Part shown: in pieces, positions 8,496 through 16,196 of the stretch
How the letters are laid out: each line of letters begins with the position of its first letter
Position numbering within the stretch: the first letter of the stretch is position 1
DNA from: an uncultured Oxalobacteraceae bacterium
GTDB lineage: Bacteria; Pseudomonadota; Gammaproteobacteria; Burkholderiales; Burkholderiaceae_D
Reading direction: 5' to 3'
Assembly (NCBI GenBank): GCA_903893945.1
Contig: CAITOF010000054.1
Coordinates: 1 to 64,000 of the forward strand
Length of the DNA: 64,000 nucleotides
Made by a program: the position numbers and the translations under genes
The notes under the pieces: generated by a model
The model's database searches: none
The model's input: only the letters and a program-made list of their open reading frames with translations
Told to the model about the DNA's origin: nothing

Positions 8496-9875
8496 TCAGA
8501 ACTTGAACAGTATTCCGACCGACAAGCCCACCGAGGAGGTCTGGCTGCGCGGATCGGTGCCAAAGTTGGTCAGTTCATTCTGCATGGCCAGCGGTGCAGG
8601 ATCAAAGCCGCCAAAGTGCACGTAACCCAGCTCGGCATTGACCTGCAGGTGCTGTGAAATTTCCGGCAGATTGCGATAAACACCGAGATTGAAATAATCG
8701 GCCGTGTTGCTTTGCCCCCATTCCGTGGGTGTTTTTGTATAGGCCTTGTTGTAACGGACGAACGCAGCGGTGTAAATCCACGGTCCGGTTATGTACGACA
8801 GCCCGCCCATGAAGTCATATTCCTTTGCCGGATGCCCCTGGTTGTCAACGTCGTTGTTGAAGCCATCGTTGGAGAAATAGCAGCCAATCCCGGTGACGTA
8901 GTCGCACTGGCGCATCGAACCCGACCAGTAACTGCGTTTGGCACCCAGGGTTAATTTCCAGGCAGGGCTGAAATAATGATCACCCTGCAGGATCACCACG
9001 TTCTCATGCGGCGCGTAATAGTTGGGCAGATTGTCTGCATTACCGACATCGCCGATCAAGGTGCCTTTGGAAAATGAAGACTGCAAACCACCGCGGCTGT
9101 CCTGCCAGACCAGTTCGATCAGGTTGACGTCGTTGGCGTATTGTGCAAAAAATTCACCGAGTTTCGGACGGGGTGGCTGTTCGTTGTACAGCACCGTATA
9201 GGCGTTGTGCGCGAAGTTGATATTGTTGGTGGCATAAGTGCCTTCCAGAACCAGTTTGCTGCCGTTAATTTCGATGGGCGCGCTGGTGTAGCGAATGGCT
9301 TCCTTGAGTAATCCATAGCCCGCACCGGTTTCACTCCACTCCTTGGAAATGCCCAGGGGATAGGTGAAACTGTCTGAACGTGACCAGGAACGGGATAACT
9401 GCGTTCCGAACCGGACTTCGCCATACACCGGGTGACTGGCAGCGACATTTTTCTCGACGACGGTATTGGCGTACAGATCTGCAGAGCCATTCCGGTCGCG
9501 CGTGGTAATCTTGGCGTCCACTTTCCACGCCGAATCAAATTCGTGCGAAGCGCCGGCACTGAGCGAAATCAGGTTGAGGGGTGGCCCGCTGGCAGTTTGC
9601 GACGGGCCCGGTTGACAGAATGGTCCGCCGCTGATGCCCTTGCCGAACACGCCGCGTGGATCAGGCGTATACAGACAATTCAGCAAACCCTCGGACTGAT
9701 TGGTGTATCTGCCGTATTCGCCGTAAGCGAATCCGGAAATCGATAATTTGGCCAGACTGCCGAGGTTAAAGGCGCCCATTCTGTCTTCGTCACCAAAGTC
9801 AGTGATCTGCTGCGCATTTGCAATGCCTGCCATGAGTGACAGCGTTGCAGCTGCCACATACGCCAATGTTTTCAT
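8496..9875 (-). CDS. Outer-membrane porin-like beta-barrel protein
   Basis: A 459-residue protein with a signal peptide (MKTLAYVAAATLSLMAGIANA) and a C-terminal Phe preceded by alternating residues (SVGLSVGILFKF), the recognition signal for beta-barrel assembly. The sequence is rich in alternating aromatic strands and I do not recognise a named family. The ATG at 9875 has an ACGGAGACGAC ribosome site and is preferred over the in-frame Met six codons upstream. It lies between the surface lipoprotein gene and the GH81 gene on the same strand, so it is probably the outer-membrane entry channel for beta-gluco-oligosaccharides, taking the place of a SusC/TonB receptor, none of which is present in this locus. 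Confidence 0.75.
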   Translation of the reverse strand: MKTLAYVAAATLSLMAGIANAQQITDFGDEDRMGAFNLGSLAKLSISGFAYGEYGRYTNQSEGLLNCLYTPDPRGVFGKGISGGPFCQPGPSQTASGPPLNLISLSAGASHEFDSAWKVDAKITTRDRNGSADLYANTVVEKNVAASHPVYGEVRFGTQLSRSWSRSDSFTYPLGISKEWSETGAGYGLLKEAIRYTSAPIEINGSKLVLEGTYATNNINFAHNAYTVLYNEQPPRPKLGEFFAQYANDVNLIELVWQDSRGGLQSSFSKGTLIGDVGNADNLPNYYAPHENVVILQGDHYFSPAWKLTLGAKRSYWSGSMRQCDYVTGIGCYFSNDGFNNDVDNQGHPAKEYDFMGGLSYITGPWIYTAAFVRYNKAYTKTPTEWGQSNTADYFNLGVYRNLPEISQHLQVNAELGYVHFGGFDPAPLAMQNELTNFGTDPRSQTSSVGLSVGILFKF

Positions 9876-9887
9876 GTCGTCTCCGTC

Positions 9888-9949
9888 AAGCAAATTTTTT
9901 TGCTTATTGTTTGTTGTTTTGTGTTTTTACCGCGGCAATGTGCCGCGGT
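9888..9949 (-). other. Two hairpins between lipoprotein and porin genes
   Basis: AAGCAAA/TTTGCTT (9888-9894 with 9899-9905) and ACCGCGGC/GCCGCGGT (9929-9936 with 9942-9949) are perfect stems with loops of 4 and 5 bases. They fill the short gap between two same-strand genes. Neither is followed by a reverse-strand T-run, so they look more like mRNA processing or differential-stability structures than a full terminator. Confidence 0.4.
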
Positions 9950-9967
9950 CGTTTGAAACCAGTACTT

Positions 9968-10843
9968 TTACATCGTGTTTAATGTGGTAATGTCAGCTGA
10001 CTGCATCGTTCCGGTAAAGCCGATTGTGCCGATCGCAATCGTGTCGTATTCGCCGGAAAGTATGCCTGTGTTTTTGCTGCCGACAATCTTGACAGCAACC
10101 GTTGTAATGCCCGCCGATTGTAATGTCGCCAGTGATCCGGTCGCACAGGTGAATGAACTGAGTGGAATGGCATAGGTACGTGCGCCCAGAGCGGTAAGCG
10201 CCACATTATTGCCAACCACCGCCAGTGTCTGGTCGTAGGAGCAGTCGCCGGTAGCCGCTGTCGTTCCAGCGGCATTATTGATGTCTACCGTGAACACGTT
10301 GGCATTGCCGCCGGTACCGGATGGGGTGACTGTATTACCCATCTGAATCAATAACGTTGCCGCCTGGCTGATATCCACGGTGCTGCCGCCCGGCGCCAGA
10401 ACGGCGATGTATTCGTAATCACTTGCACTGGTGGCCGCGGCGGTGGCTTGCGCCTGCAGTACATAAAGACCGGTGCGGTTCATGTCCGACTGAGGGGAAC
10501 TGTATTGCCCGTAGGTCAGATTGCCGTTAAAACCGGTGTAGATATCGCCATATTGCGCAGTGTGGAGATAGGGCGCAACCGTTGCTCCCTGGTAAGCGAT
10601 ATAGCCTGAAGAAAACAATACGTAGGGTGAAGCAGTGACCGTCGAACCGCCACCACCGGAACCACCACCGGATCCACCACCCGAGCCGCCGGAACCACCA
10701 CCGGAACTACCGCCACCACTGGAAGCGGGGCTGGCCGTGACACCCCCCCCGTTGCAGGCGGCTAAACCTGTCAGAGCGCATGATAAAACGGCAAGGGAAA
10801 TTAATTTTTTGGCGAACTGGTTCGCCGTTGTGTTGTCTGGCAT
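9968..10843 (-). CDS. Lipoprotein with Gly/Ser linker, candidate glucan-binding protein
   Basis: A 291-residue lipoprotein: signal peptide ending in a lipobox (LTGLAAC), then a flexible Gly/Ser linker (about residues 40-67) and a roughly 220-residue globular domain of unknown family. The start has a good ribosome site (TCGGAGACAATC). The domain contains segments of beta-sandwich appearance, such as Y-V-L-F-S-S-G-Y-I near its start and T-I-A-I-G-T-I-G-F near its end, which recall carbohydrate-binding modules, but I cannot assign one. It is the first gene of the lipoprotein-porin-(GH81) run and has the LacI operator in its promoter region. A surface glycan-binding role is inferred from context. 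Confidence 0.7.
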   Translation of the reverse strand: MPDNTTANQFAKKLISLAVLSCALTGLAACNGGGVTASPASSGGGSSGGGSGGSGGGSGGGSGGGGSTVTASPYVLFSSGYIAYQGATVAPYLHTAQYGDIYTGFNGNLTYGQYSSPQSDMNRTGLYVLQAQATAAATSASDYEYIAVLAPGGSTVDISQAATLLIQMGNTVTPSGTGGNANVFTVDINNAAGTTAATGDCSYDQTLAVVGNNVALTALGARTYAIPLSSFTCATGSLATLQSAGITTVAVKIVGSKNTGILSGEYDTIAIGTIGFTGTMQSADITTLNTM

Positions 10844-10889
10844 GATTGTCTCCGAACTATTTATTAGGTATGCACTCGAGGTGGCTTTT

Positions 10890-10903
10890 TGAAAGCGCTT
10901 TCA
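10890..10903. promoter_or_regulatory. LacI-family operator, copy 2 (divergent promoter)
   Basis: Perfect palindrome TGAAAGCGCTTTCA between two divergent genes. On the forward strand a consensus -10 TATAAT lies at 10905-10910, directly next to the operator, which therefore fills the -35/-10 spacer of the hydrolase promoter. Binding there should block transcription directly. On the other side it lies 47 bp upstream of the lipoprotein start, so one bound repressor could shut both directions. Confidence 0.87.
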
Positions 10904-10989
10904 TTATAATTCCGGATTTCTTGAAAGTGCAAGACTTTTTGTTGGATTTTAGGTTAATTAACAGCGGCGAACCGGGAACAAAAACGATT

Positions 10990-11889
10990 ATGGCGCAATT
11001 ATTTACAGTGCGGCAGTTTGTAATCCTTGTGGTTATTATGATAATCCCGGGGTGGTCTGCTGCAGACATCGTTGAGACCACGATTCAGATACCGGTGCAG
11101 ATTTCGCTCGGTGACCGGGAGGTAATCAGGCAGAAACTGGTGGTGACGGTCACGCGTGATTCTGCACAAACCCGTGCCGCTGTGGTACTGATTGCCCATG
11201 GACGACCGGCCTCGCCGGAAGACAGGGCGCGCATGGGGCAGGTGAAATATCCGGGCAACGCCGTGTGGCTCGCGCAGCATGGTTTTGTGGTGGTGGTGCC
11301 GACCCGCATCGGCTACGGTATCACCGGTGGCCCCGACCTGGATTACAGTGGTGAATGCACGAACAAAGATTACCTCGGTGCGTTGAATGGCGCTGTGGCC
11401 CAGTACCGGCAGGTTCTGGCCTATATGGCTGGACAACCTTATGTGGACCCAGGCCACGGTGTTTTTATTGGTGAATCGTTTGGCGGACTGGTGGCACTGG
11501 CGTTTGCTTCCGGCGACAGGTCAGCCGGTATCGACGGTATCGTGAATATGGCTGGCGGCGACGGCGGTGATTACAGCCATCTGGAGCAGCCCTGCCAGCC
11601 GGAAAGACTGGAAAAAAGTTTTGCTGCACTGGGTAAAAATGGCCACCTGCCTGCATTGTGGATGTACAGCCTGAATGACCGGTTCTGGGGCACGCTGTTT
11701 CCGCGACAGTGGTTCCGTGCCTATACCGCGTCAGGCGGGAAGGCTGAATTTGTCCAGCTTCCCGCCGACAAGAACAATGGGCATTTTATTTTCAACCGGA
11801 ATGTGCTGGCCTGGCACACCGATATGGAACGGTTCCTTGTTCAACTCGGGCTTGCCAGGGCCAGCAATGAGGCAGTAACGCACCACTGA
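10990..11889 (+). CDS. Secreted alpha/beta hydrolase (dienelactone-hydrolase-like)
   Basis: From the ATG at 10990 the protein is 299 residues with an uncleaved or cleaved N-terminal signal (FVILVVIMIIPGWSAA). It shows an alpha/beta-hydrolase fold: the H-G-R oxyanion region (AHGRPAS), nucleophile elbow G-E-S-F-G-G with Ser about residue 163, an acid in SLNDRFWG and a His in NNGHF. Upstream in-frame codons (from 10846) cover the promoter and operator and are not credible as coding. It is transcribed divergently from the lipoprotein gene under the same LacI operator. An esterase acting on acyl groups of natural glucans is possible; the actual substrate is unknown. Confidence 0.8.
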   Translation: MAQLFTVRQFVILVVIMIIPGWSAADIVETTIQIPVQISLGDREVIRQKLVVTVTRDSAQTRAAVVLIAHGRPASPEDRARMGQVKYPGNAVWLAQHGFVVVVPTRIGYGITGGPDLDYSGECTNKDYLGALNGAVAQYRQVLAYMAGQPYVDPGHGVFIGESFGGLVALAFASGDRSAGIDGIVNMAGGDGGDYSHLEQPCQPERLEKSFAALGKNGHLPALWMYSLNDRFWGTLFPRQWFRAYTASGGKAEFVQLPADKNNGHFIFNRNVLAWHTDMERFLVQLGLARASNEAVTHH

Positions 11890-11902
11890 CCCGGCAGACA
11901 GC

Positions 11903-13177
11903 TTACATCGGGTAATAACCGGCACCGGCGTACGGGTCCGGTGAGGCACAGGTCGGTGCGGCCGGGACGGCCGTGCCGCACAGCGCGTAGAGTGGAGTGC
12001 GCGCCGCATTCCATAATCCCCAGCCGTCATCAGTACCTTTCCAGGCTTCGTCAAATGCCTCGAAATAGAATATCACCAGTGGACCGGTACCGGCGCTCTG
12101 CCAGGAAGTCATCAGATCAAGATAGTATTTCTGGTTAATCGGTGTGGCAGCATACGTTTCAATCTGGCTGCCGGTATTGGTCTGCACGGCCTTCCAGCCG
12201 GTTTCCCCGATGACGATGGGCATGGCTGCCGTGGTCGTCGTCGTGACATTGGCCGAATTCACAAACGAGTAGTTGGCGGCCGATGTGTAGTTGGCCTGTG
12301 CATTCGCCTGCGCCGCATTCATCATGGCGACCGCGCGAGCCTGACCCGGCGACGTTGTGCTGGATTGCGTCCAGTTCCAGGTGCCATAATTGGACAGCGG
12401 GTAAGTGTGTATCGAGGCGAAATCGATCAACGGCAGTATCAGATCCGGTTTCTCACCGCTGGACGACAGCCCGGCATAAAACGTGTAATCATCGTCAGCC
12501 GTTACGGGTTGGGTAATATTGGATTTTACCAGTTGTACGTAAGTTGCCAGGCAGCTCGCGGGTAAATTATTGGCAAACGAGGTTTCATTGCCAACGCTGA
12601 CTGTGGCCACGTTGCTATAGGTGGTTGCCTGAGTGATGCCAGCCTGTAACTGGGTCGTGTTGACGGTGCTGACGCAACTGCTGGGCGCTCCTTCAAGGTA
12701 AATGCCAGTCTGAAATTTCAGCGTCGGAAAACTGGTCTGCGCGACACTCAGAATACGGTCCGAAACCTGGTCGGAACCGAACAGGCGCAACAGTGTGTAG
12801 CCGGCATCCTGTAATAATTGCAGATCAGCGGTGATGTCGCTGACGCTGGGAAATTCACCCTGATTCGGTCCGCCCGCGCGGTAGGCACTGTAATTGATGG
12901 CTTTCGCATTGGTATAAGCCGATGGCAGACTGCGCTGGGCAAGACTGTGTGTGCCGAGACTGATGCCGATGCCGGTCGTTCCACCGGAGCCGCCAGAACT
13001 GCCGGAACCGCCTGAACTGCCCGAGCCACCTGAGCTACCCGAGCCACCCGAACTGGCCACCGTATCGAGTCCGGTTTTACCGTCGCCACCGCAGGAAGTG
13101 AGCACACAGCATGCACTGGACGCAATGATGATCATCCAGCTTCTGAAACTGGACTGATTGAATGTATTAAAAAGCAT
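11903..13177 (-). CDS. GH17 beta-1,3-glucanase, surface lipoprotein
   Basis: A 424-residue lipoprotein with lipobox (VLTSC), a Gly/Ser linker made of repeated G-G-S-G-S-S units (about residues 43-64) and a GH17-type catalytic domain. The acid/base Glu is seen in SVGNET and the nucleophile Glu in VIGETGW; A-S-I-H-T-Y-P and the C-terminal Y-F-E-A-F-D-E-A-W also fit GH17. It would cut or rearrange beta-1,3-glucan at the cell surface, upstream of the GH81 enzyme and the porin. Start chosen by the strong ribosome site CACGGAGACTAAAC. It is transcribed divergently from glucokinase with the LacI operator between them. Confidence 0.88.
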   Translation of the reverse strand: MLFNTFNQSSFRSWMIIIASSACCVLTSCGGDGKTGLDTVASSGGSGSSGGSGSSGGSGSSGGSGGTTGIGISLGTHSLAQRSLPSAYTNAKAINYSAYRAGGPNQGEFPSVSDITADLQLLQDAGYTLLRLFGSDQVSDRILSVAQTSFPTLKFQTGIYLEGAPSSCVSTVNTTQLQAGITQATTYSNVATVSVGNETSFANNLPASCLATYVQLVKSNITQPVTADDDYTFYAGLSSSGEKPDLILPLIDFASIHTYPLSNYGTWNWTQSSTTSPGQARAVAMMNAAQANAQANYTSAANYSFVNSANVTTTTTAAMPIVIGETGWKAVQTNTGSQIETYAATPINQKYYLDLMTSWQSAGTGPLVIFYFEAFDEAWKGTDDGWGLWNAARTPLYALCGTAVPAAPTCASPDPYAGAGYYPM

Positions 13178-13230
13178 GTTTAGTCTCCGTGTCGTTTTTT
13201 TATAGTTACTGCAGTCATGCTGACTGATTA

Positions 13231-13260
13231 ATTATCACTTTTTCAGGTGATTTATTTCAA
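13231..13260 (-). promoter_or_regulatory. Promoter of the GH17 gene
   Basis: On the reverse strand TTGAAA (13260-13255) and GATAAT (13236-13231) are separated by 18 bp, a good sigma-70 match. It lies about 55 bp upstream of the GH17 start. The operator at 13277-13290 is immediately upstream of the -35 box rather than inside the promoter, so repression there may need looping or block a second, unseen promoter. Confidence 0.55.
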
Positions 13261-13276
13261 AAAGTCGGTAAAATTA

Positions 13277-13290
13277 TGAAAGCGCTTTCA
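13277..13290. promoter_or_regulatory. LacI-family operator, copy 3 (GH17/glucokinase)
   Basis: Third perfect copy of TGAAAGCGCTTTCA, 100 bp upstream of the GH17 start and 176 bp upstream of the glucokinase start, in a divergent intergenic region. This places glucokinase in the same regulon as the glucanases and importer. Confidence 0.85.
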
Positions 13291-13465
13291 AGCTAACCGA
13301 ATCTATTTTAATTGTCAAGTCGAATTGAATTGCATTTTCAGGAATTAACTGGTGCAATTCGGTATTAATTATGTAATTCAGGGCGCCATTAAAATTGATT
13401 CAGTATGGCTGCTGGTTCGTCTTCCCCGGATAATCTTATCAATTTTTAAACATTCCCGACACATT

Positions 13466-14437
13466 ATGACATACCCTCATTTATTGGCCGATATCGGCGG
13501 CACCAACGCGCGATTCGCTTTGGAAACGGCGCCCGGCAAACTGGACGCCATATCCGTGCTGCCGTGCAGCGACTTTGCCACCATCTCGCATGTCATCAAC
13601 GCGTATTTGTCCCAACCCGCTGCGCAGCAGGCCGGTGCCGCGGAAGTCAGCCATGTCGGCATTGCGATTGCCAACCCGGTTTATGGTGATCTGATCAAAA
13701 TGACCAACCATCATTGGGCCTTTTCCGTTCAGGAAGTGCAACGGGCATTCAACTTCAAGACGCTGCTGGTGGTGAATGATTTTAAAGCCTTGGCCATGGC
13801 GCTTCCGTTTCTGGATCAATCGCAAAAACATCAGGTTGGTTCGGGCACGGCCCGGCAGGACGGTGTGATCGGCCTGCTCGGTGCCGGAACCGGACTGGGT
13901 GTGTCAGGCCTGATTCCCGCCGGTGACACATGGCTGGCTTTGGACAGCGAAGGCGGGCACTGTTCTTTCGCGCCGACCAATGCACGCGAAATCGCCATAC
14001 TGCAGTTTGCGCTGCGTACTTATAAGCATGTCTCGGCCGAACGTCTATTATCCGGTGCCGGCCTGGTGCTGATATACCGTGGTCTGGCGGATCTGCAGAA
14101 CCGTACAGCCGAAGATATAGATCCACCCGAAATAATGCGACGCGGTCTGAGCGCGGAATGCCCGATCTGCAGCGATGTTCTGGTCCTGTTCTGTGAGCTG
14201 CTGGGTACCATGGCCAGCAATCTGGCCATTACACTGGGATCGAAAGGGGGCATCTATATCGGTGGCGGCATCGTGCCACGATTAGGCAGATTCTTTGATC
14301 AATCACCTTTCCGGCAGCGCTTCGAGCAAAAGGGCCGCTTCGCAAATTACCTTGAACAGATACCGACCTTTGTTATTACGGAACCCTATCCGGCGTTCAT
14401 CGGTATTTCCGCGATGCTGCAGCAGCTTTCCAGATAG
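13466..14437 (+). CDS. glk: Glucokinase
   Basis: A 323-residue ATP-dependent glucokinase of the E. coli Glk type, which phosphorylates the glucose released by the beta-glucosidase. The phosphate-binding loop L-A-D-I-G-G-T-N-A-R-F is at the N-terminus, followed by the L-L-G-A-G-T-G-L-G-V-S-G motif around residue 140 and E-G-G-H-C-S-F-A-P. The ATG at 13466 gives the standard N-terminus; 38 upstream in-frame codons lie in AT-rich promoter DNA. Its position next to an operator copy completes the pathway from polysaccharide to glucose-6-phosphate. Confidence 0.93.
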   Translation: MTYPHLLADIGGTNARFALETAPGKLDAISVLPCSDFATISHVINAYLSQPAAQQAGAAEVSHVGIAIANPVYGDLIKMTNHHWAFSVQEVQRAFNFKTLLVVNDFKALAMALPFLDQSQKHQVGSGTARQDGVIGLLGAGTGLGVSGLIPAGDTWLALDSEGGHCSFAPTNAREIAILQFALRTYKHVSAERLLSGAGLVLIYRGLADLQNRTAEDIDPPEIMRRGLSAECPICSDVLVLFCELLGTMASNLAITLGSKGGIYIGGGIVPRLGRFFDQSPFRQRFEQKGRFANYLEQIPTFVITEPYPAFIGISAMLQQLSR

Positions 14438-14637
14438 GTCGGCAAGCAACAGCAGCACGCCAACACAGTTCTCGCATGAATAACCCATCGGCGCCAGCCT
14501 GGTGGGCCTTGTCCAGGCACCAAGCCATTCCGGCACCGGTCAGCCATGATCATTTCAGCCAGAAAATCGTCGCGGTGTAACGACAATAGTGCCATAATCT
14601 TCTCCAGACCTGCACCCAAAAGCGAAAACCGTTTGCC

Positions 14638-15765
14638 ATGGACGTCTCACCTATCGATTCCCGAATTGCAGCGACAGCGGCCCCAGCCCCAGCCCCAGCC
14701 CCAGCCCCAGCCCCAGCCCCAGCTCCTGCCCCTGCTCCAGCCCCGGCCGCGCCGCTGTCACCCCTGGGTGGCATCACAGGATCAACTGCGTCGCAAACTG
14801 TGTCGGACATTGCCAGCGAGGCCGCCAGTACCGTGACGCTCTCGCCGCTTGCGCAACTGTTGGAGGCAACAATTGCATTTCAGCAACAACAGGTTGGGGC
14901 TGCGGAGACGGCAACGACGGGAAGTTTCGATGCGGATTTCACATCGCTGGCGACCACCACGCAACTTTTCATCAATGCCTTCAACAACTTTCAGACCAGT
15001 ACCACGAATGATGCCGGCAGCGAATTTGATACGGCACTGAACAATGCATTGTTAATGACCCTGCAGCCGCAAGGTGCGCAGGGATCTGGGGCAACCCGTC
15101 CGACCTTTATCGACAGCCTGGCGGCGCTGGGAATTAATTTCCAGATTTCAGCGGGTGGCGCAGATCAGTTTCAGGTTAGCTGGACGGCACTGGAAGCCGC
15201 GTTTAACACCTATCCGGCACAAACGTCCGCGTTGATCGCCAATGCCTTCCAGGCGATCAGTGATATTGAAAAAAATCTGGTGTTGTTGCCGCCGGCCGAT
15301 CAACCCTACATGTATGCAACCGATTTTGCCCGGCCGGCGGACCTGACCGCCCAATCTCCCGCTGCGCAAGGCACGTCAGGTGCTATGGCCAATGCCGATC
15401 CGATGCCGACTGGCGCCCTGCCGGCGGCACAAAATCCGGCCCTGCTCGCCACGGCCGCCACGGATGCGGCTTCGGCCACACTGAATACCGGCGCTGCCAG
15501 CACTGTGGCAGCGACTGTCGCACCGCTTGTCGCGGGACCGGACCAGAATGATCCGTTTGTTGTGGCCGCCATTGCGGCCTATCGGGTCAACGAAGTCATC
15601 GTTGATAACGAAACGGACAACCAGCCGGATCCGGTCGCCGAAGTGGTGCCGGACGTATCGACGGTGACCAATACGGATGTCGTCAACGAGGCCACCCACG
15701 ACCAGACCGATTCAAACGGGCGCAATCGACTCTTGGGCGCACTGCATCAGCGCACGACGAAATAA
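14638..15765 (+). CDS. Hypothetical protein with Ala-Pro hexanucleotide repeat
   Basis: A 375-residue acidic, Ala- and Thr-rich protein without a signal peptide or recognised domain. Residues 14-37 are an uninterrupted Ala-Pro run encoded by the hexanucleotide repeat. A middle part (about 60-230) looks helical, with segments such as PLAQLLEATIAFQQQQ and TTQLFINAFNNF, and a low-complexity Ala/Thr part (about 235-300) follows. No ribosome site is obvious before the ATG at 14638. It follows glucokinase on the same strand by 200 bp but has no evident link to glucan use; it also borders the effector-like island. Function unknown. Confidence 0.6.
   Translation: MDVSPIDSRIAATAAPAPAPAPAPAPAPAPAPAPAPAAPLSPLGGITGSTASQTVSDIASEAASTVTLSPLAQLLEATIAFQQQQVGAAETATTGSFDADFTSLATTTQLFINAFNNFQTSTTNDAGSEFDTALNNALLMTLQPQGAQGSGATRPTFIDSLAALGINFQISAGGADQFQVSWTALEAAFNTYPAQTSALIANAFQAISDIEKNLVLLPPADQPYMYATDFARPADLTAQSPAAQGTSGAMANADPMPTGALPAAQNPALLATAATDAASATLNTGAASTVAATVAPLVAGPDQNDPFVVAAIAAYRVNEVIVDNETDNQPDPVAEVVPDVSTVTNTDVVNEATHDQTDSNGRNRLLGALHQRTTK
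14681..14746 (+). repeat. CCCCAG hexanucleotide repeat, coding
   Basis: Seven perfect copies of CCCCAG (14681-14722) continue into degenerate units (CTCCTG, CCCCTG, CTCCAG). The tract encodes an Ala-Pro rod. Copy-number slippage would change linker length in two-residue steps without breaking the frame. Confidence 0.9.
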
Positions 15766-16196
15766 TCTATTCGTTCCATGCAATACAGCCGCTTCAACGC
15801 CTGCACAGCGCGGTGGTTACAGGCACCGGAAACCGTTTCTGCAAACCGAGCAGTCAACCCTGTGCACAGCATCAATACCGTAAAACTACGAGTTATGTTC
15901 TCCATCCAACCTCAATAGAATGGTTTTCGGCACCATCTGAAATCGTCTGCTGACAGCGTTCTCTGGCAGAGATGGTTGCCATGTCGGGTTGACTCAACAA
16001 CTGTCCTTTTTTCCGTTTTTCCTTTTTTTCTTTTACCCTTTGCCCTTTGCCCTTTTCCTTTTGTCCTTTTGTCCTTTTGCCCGTTCGCTCTTTGCTCTTT
16101 TGCCGGCAAGTTCTGACCGGTGTACCTGCAAAATACCGGTCTGGCCGATCGTCTGCAGCAGCTTGAGGAACCTTCACCTTACTTGAGGAGATAAAT
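15766..16196. other. Gene-free stretch with long pyrimidine tract
   Basis: There is no credible gene here. About 16004-16102 is a nearly pure pyrimidine tract on the forward strand, broken mainly by single G residues, with short tandem units such as GCCCTTT and GTCCTTTT. The opposite strand reads as Lys/Arg-rich open frame but this is a by-product of the composition. A copy of the shared motif GTAAAACTACG lies at 15880-15890. The right end carries the ribosome site of the ankyrin gene (TGAGGAGATAAAT). Confidence 0.8.

Noticed and set aside
10846-10989. 48-codon N-terminal extension of the secreted hydrolase
   Set aside because: It covers the LacI operator and the TATAAT box and would bury the signal peptide.
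14550-14810. Gly-Ala repeat protein on the reverse strand
   Set aside because: It is the complement of the Ala-Pro coding repeat; the forward frame continues as a normal-looking protein for a further 340 codons.
15893-16177. Lys/Arg-rich reverse-strand open frame over the pyrimidine tract
   Set aside because: The composition simply mirrors the purine-rich strand; there is no ribosome site and no family resemblance.
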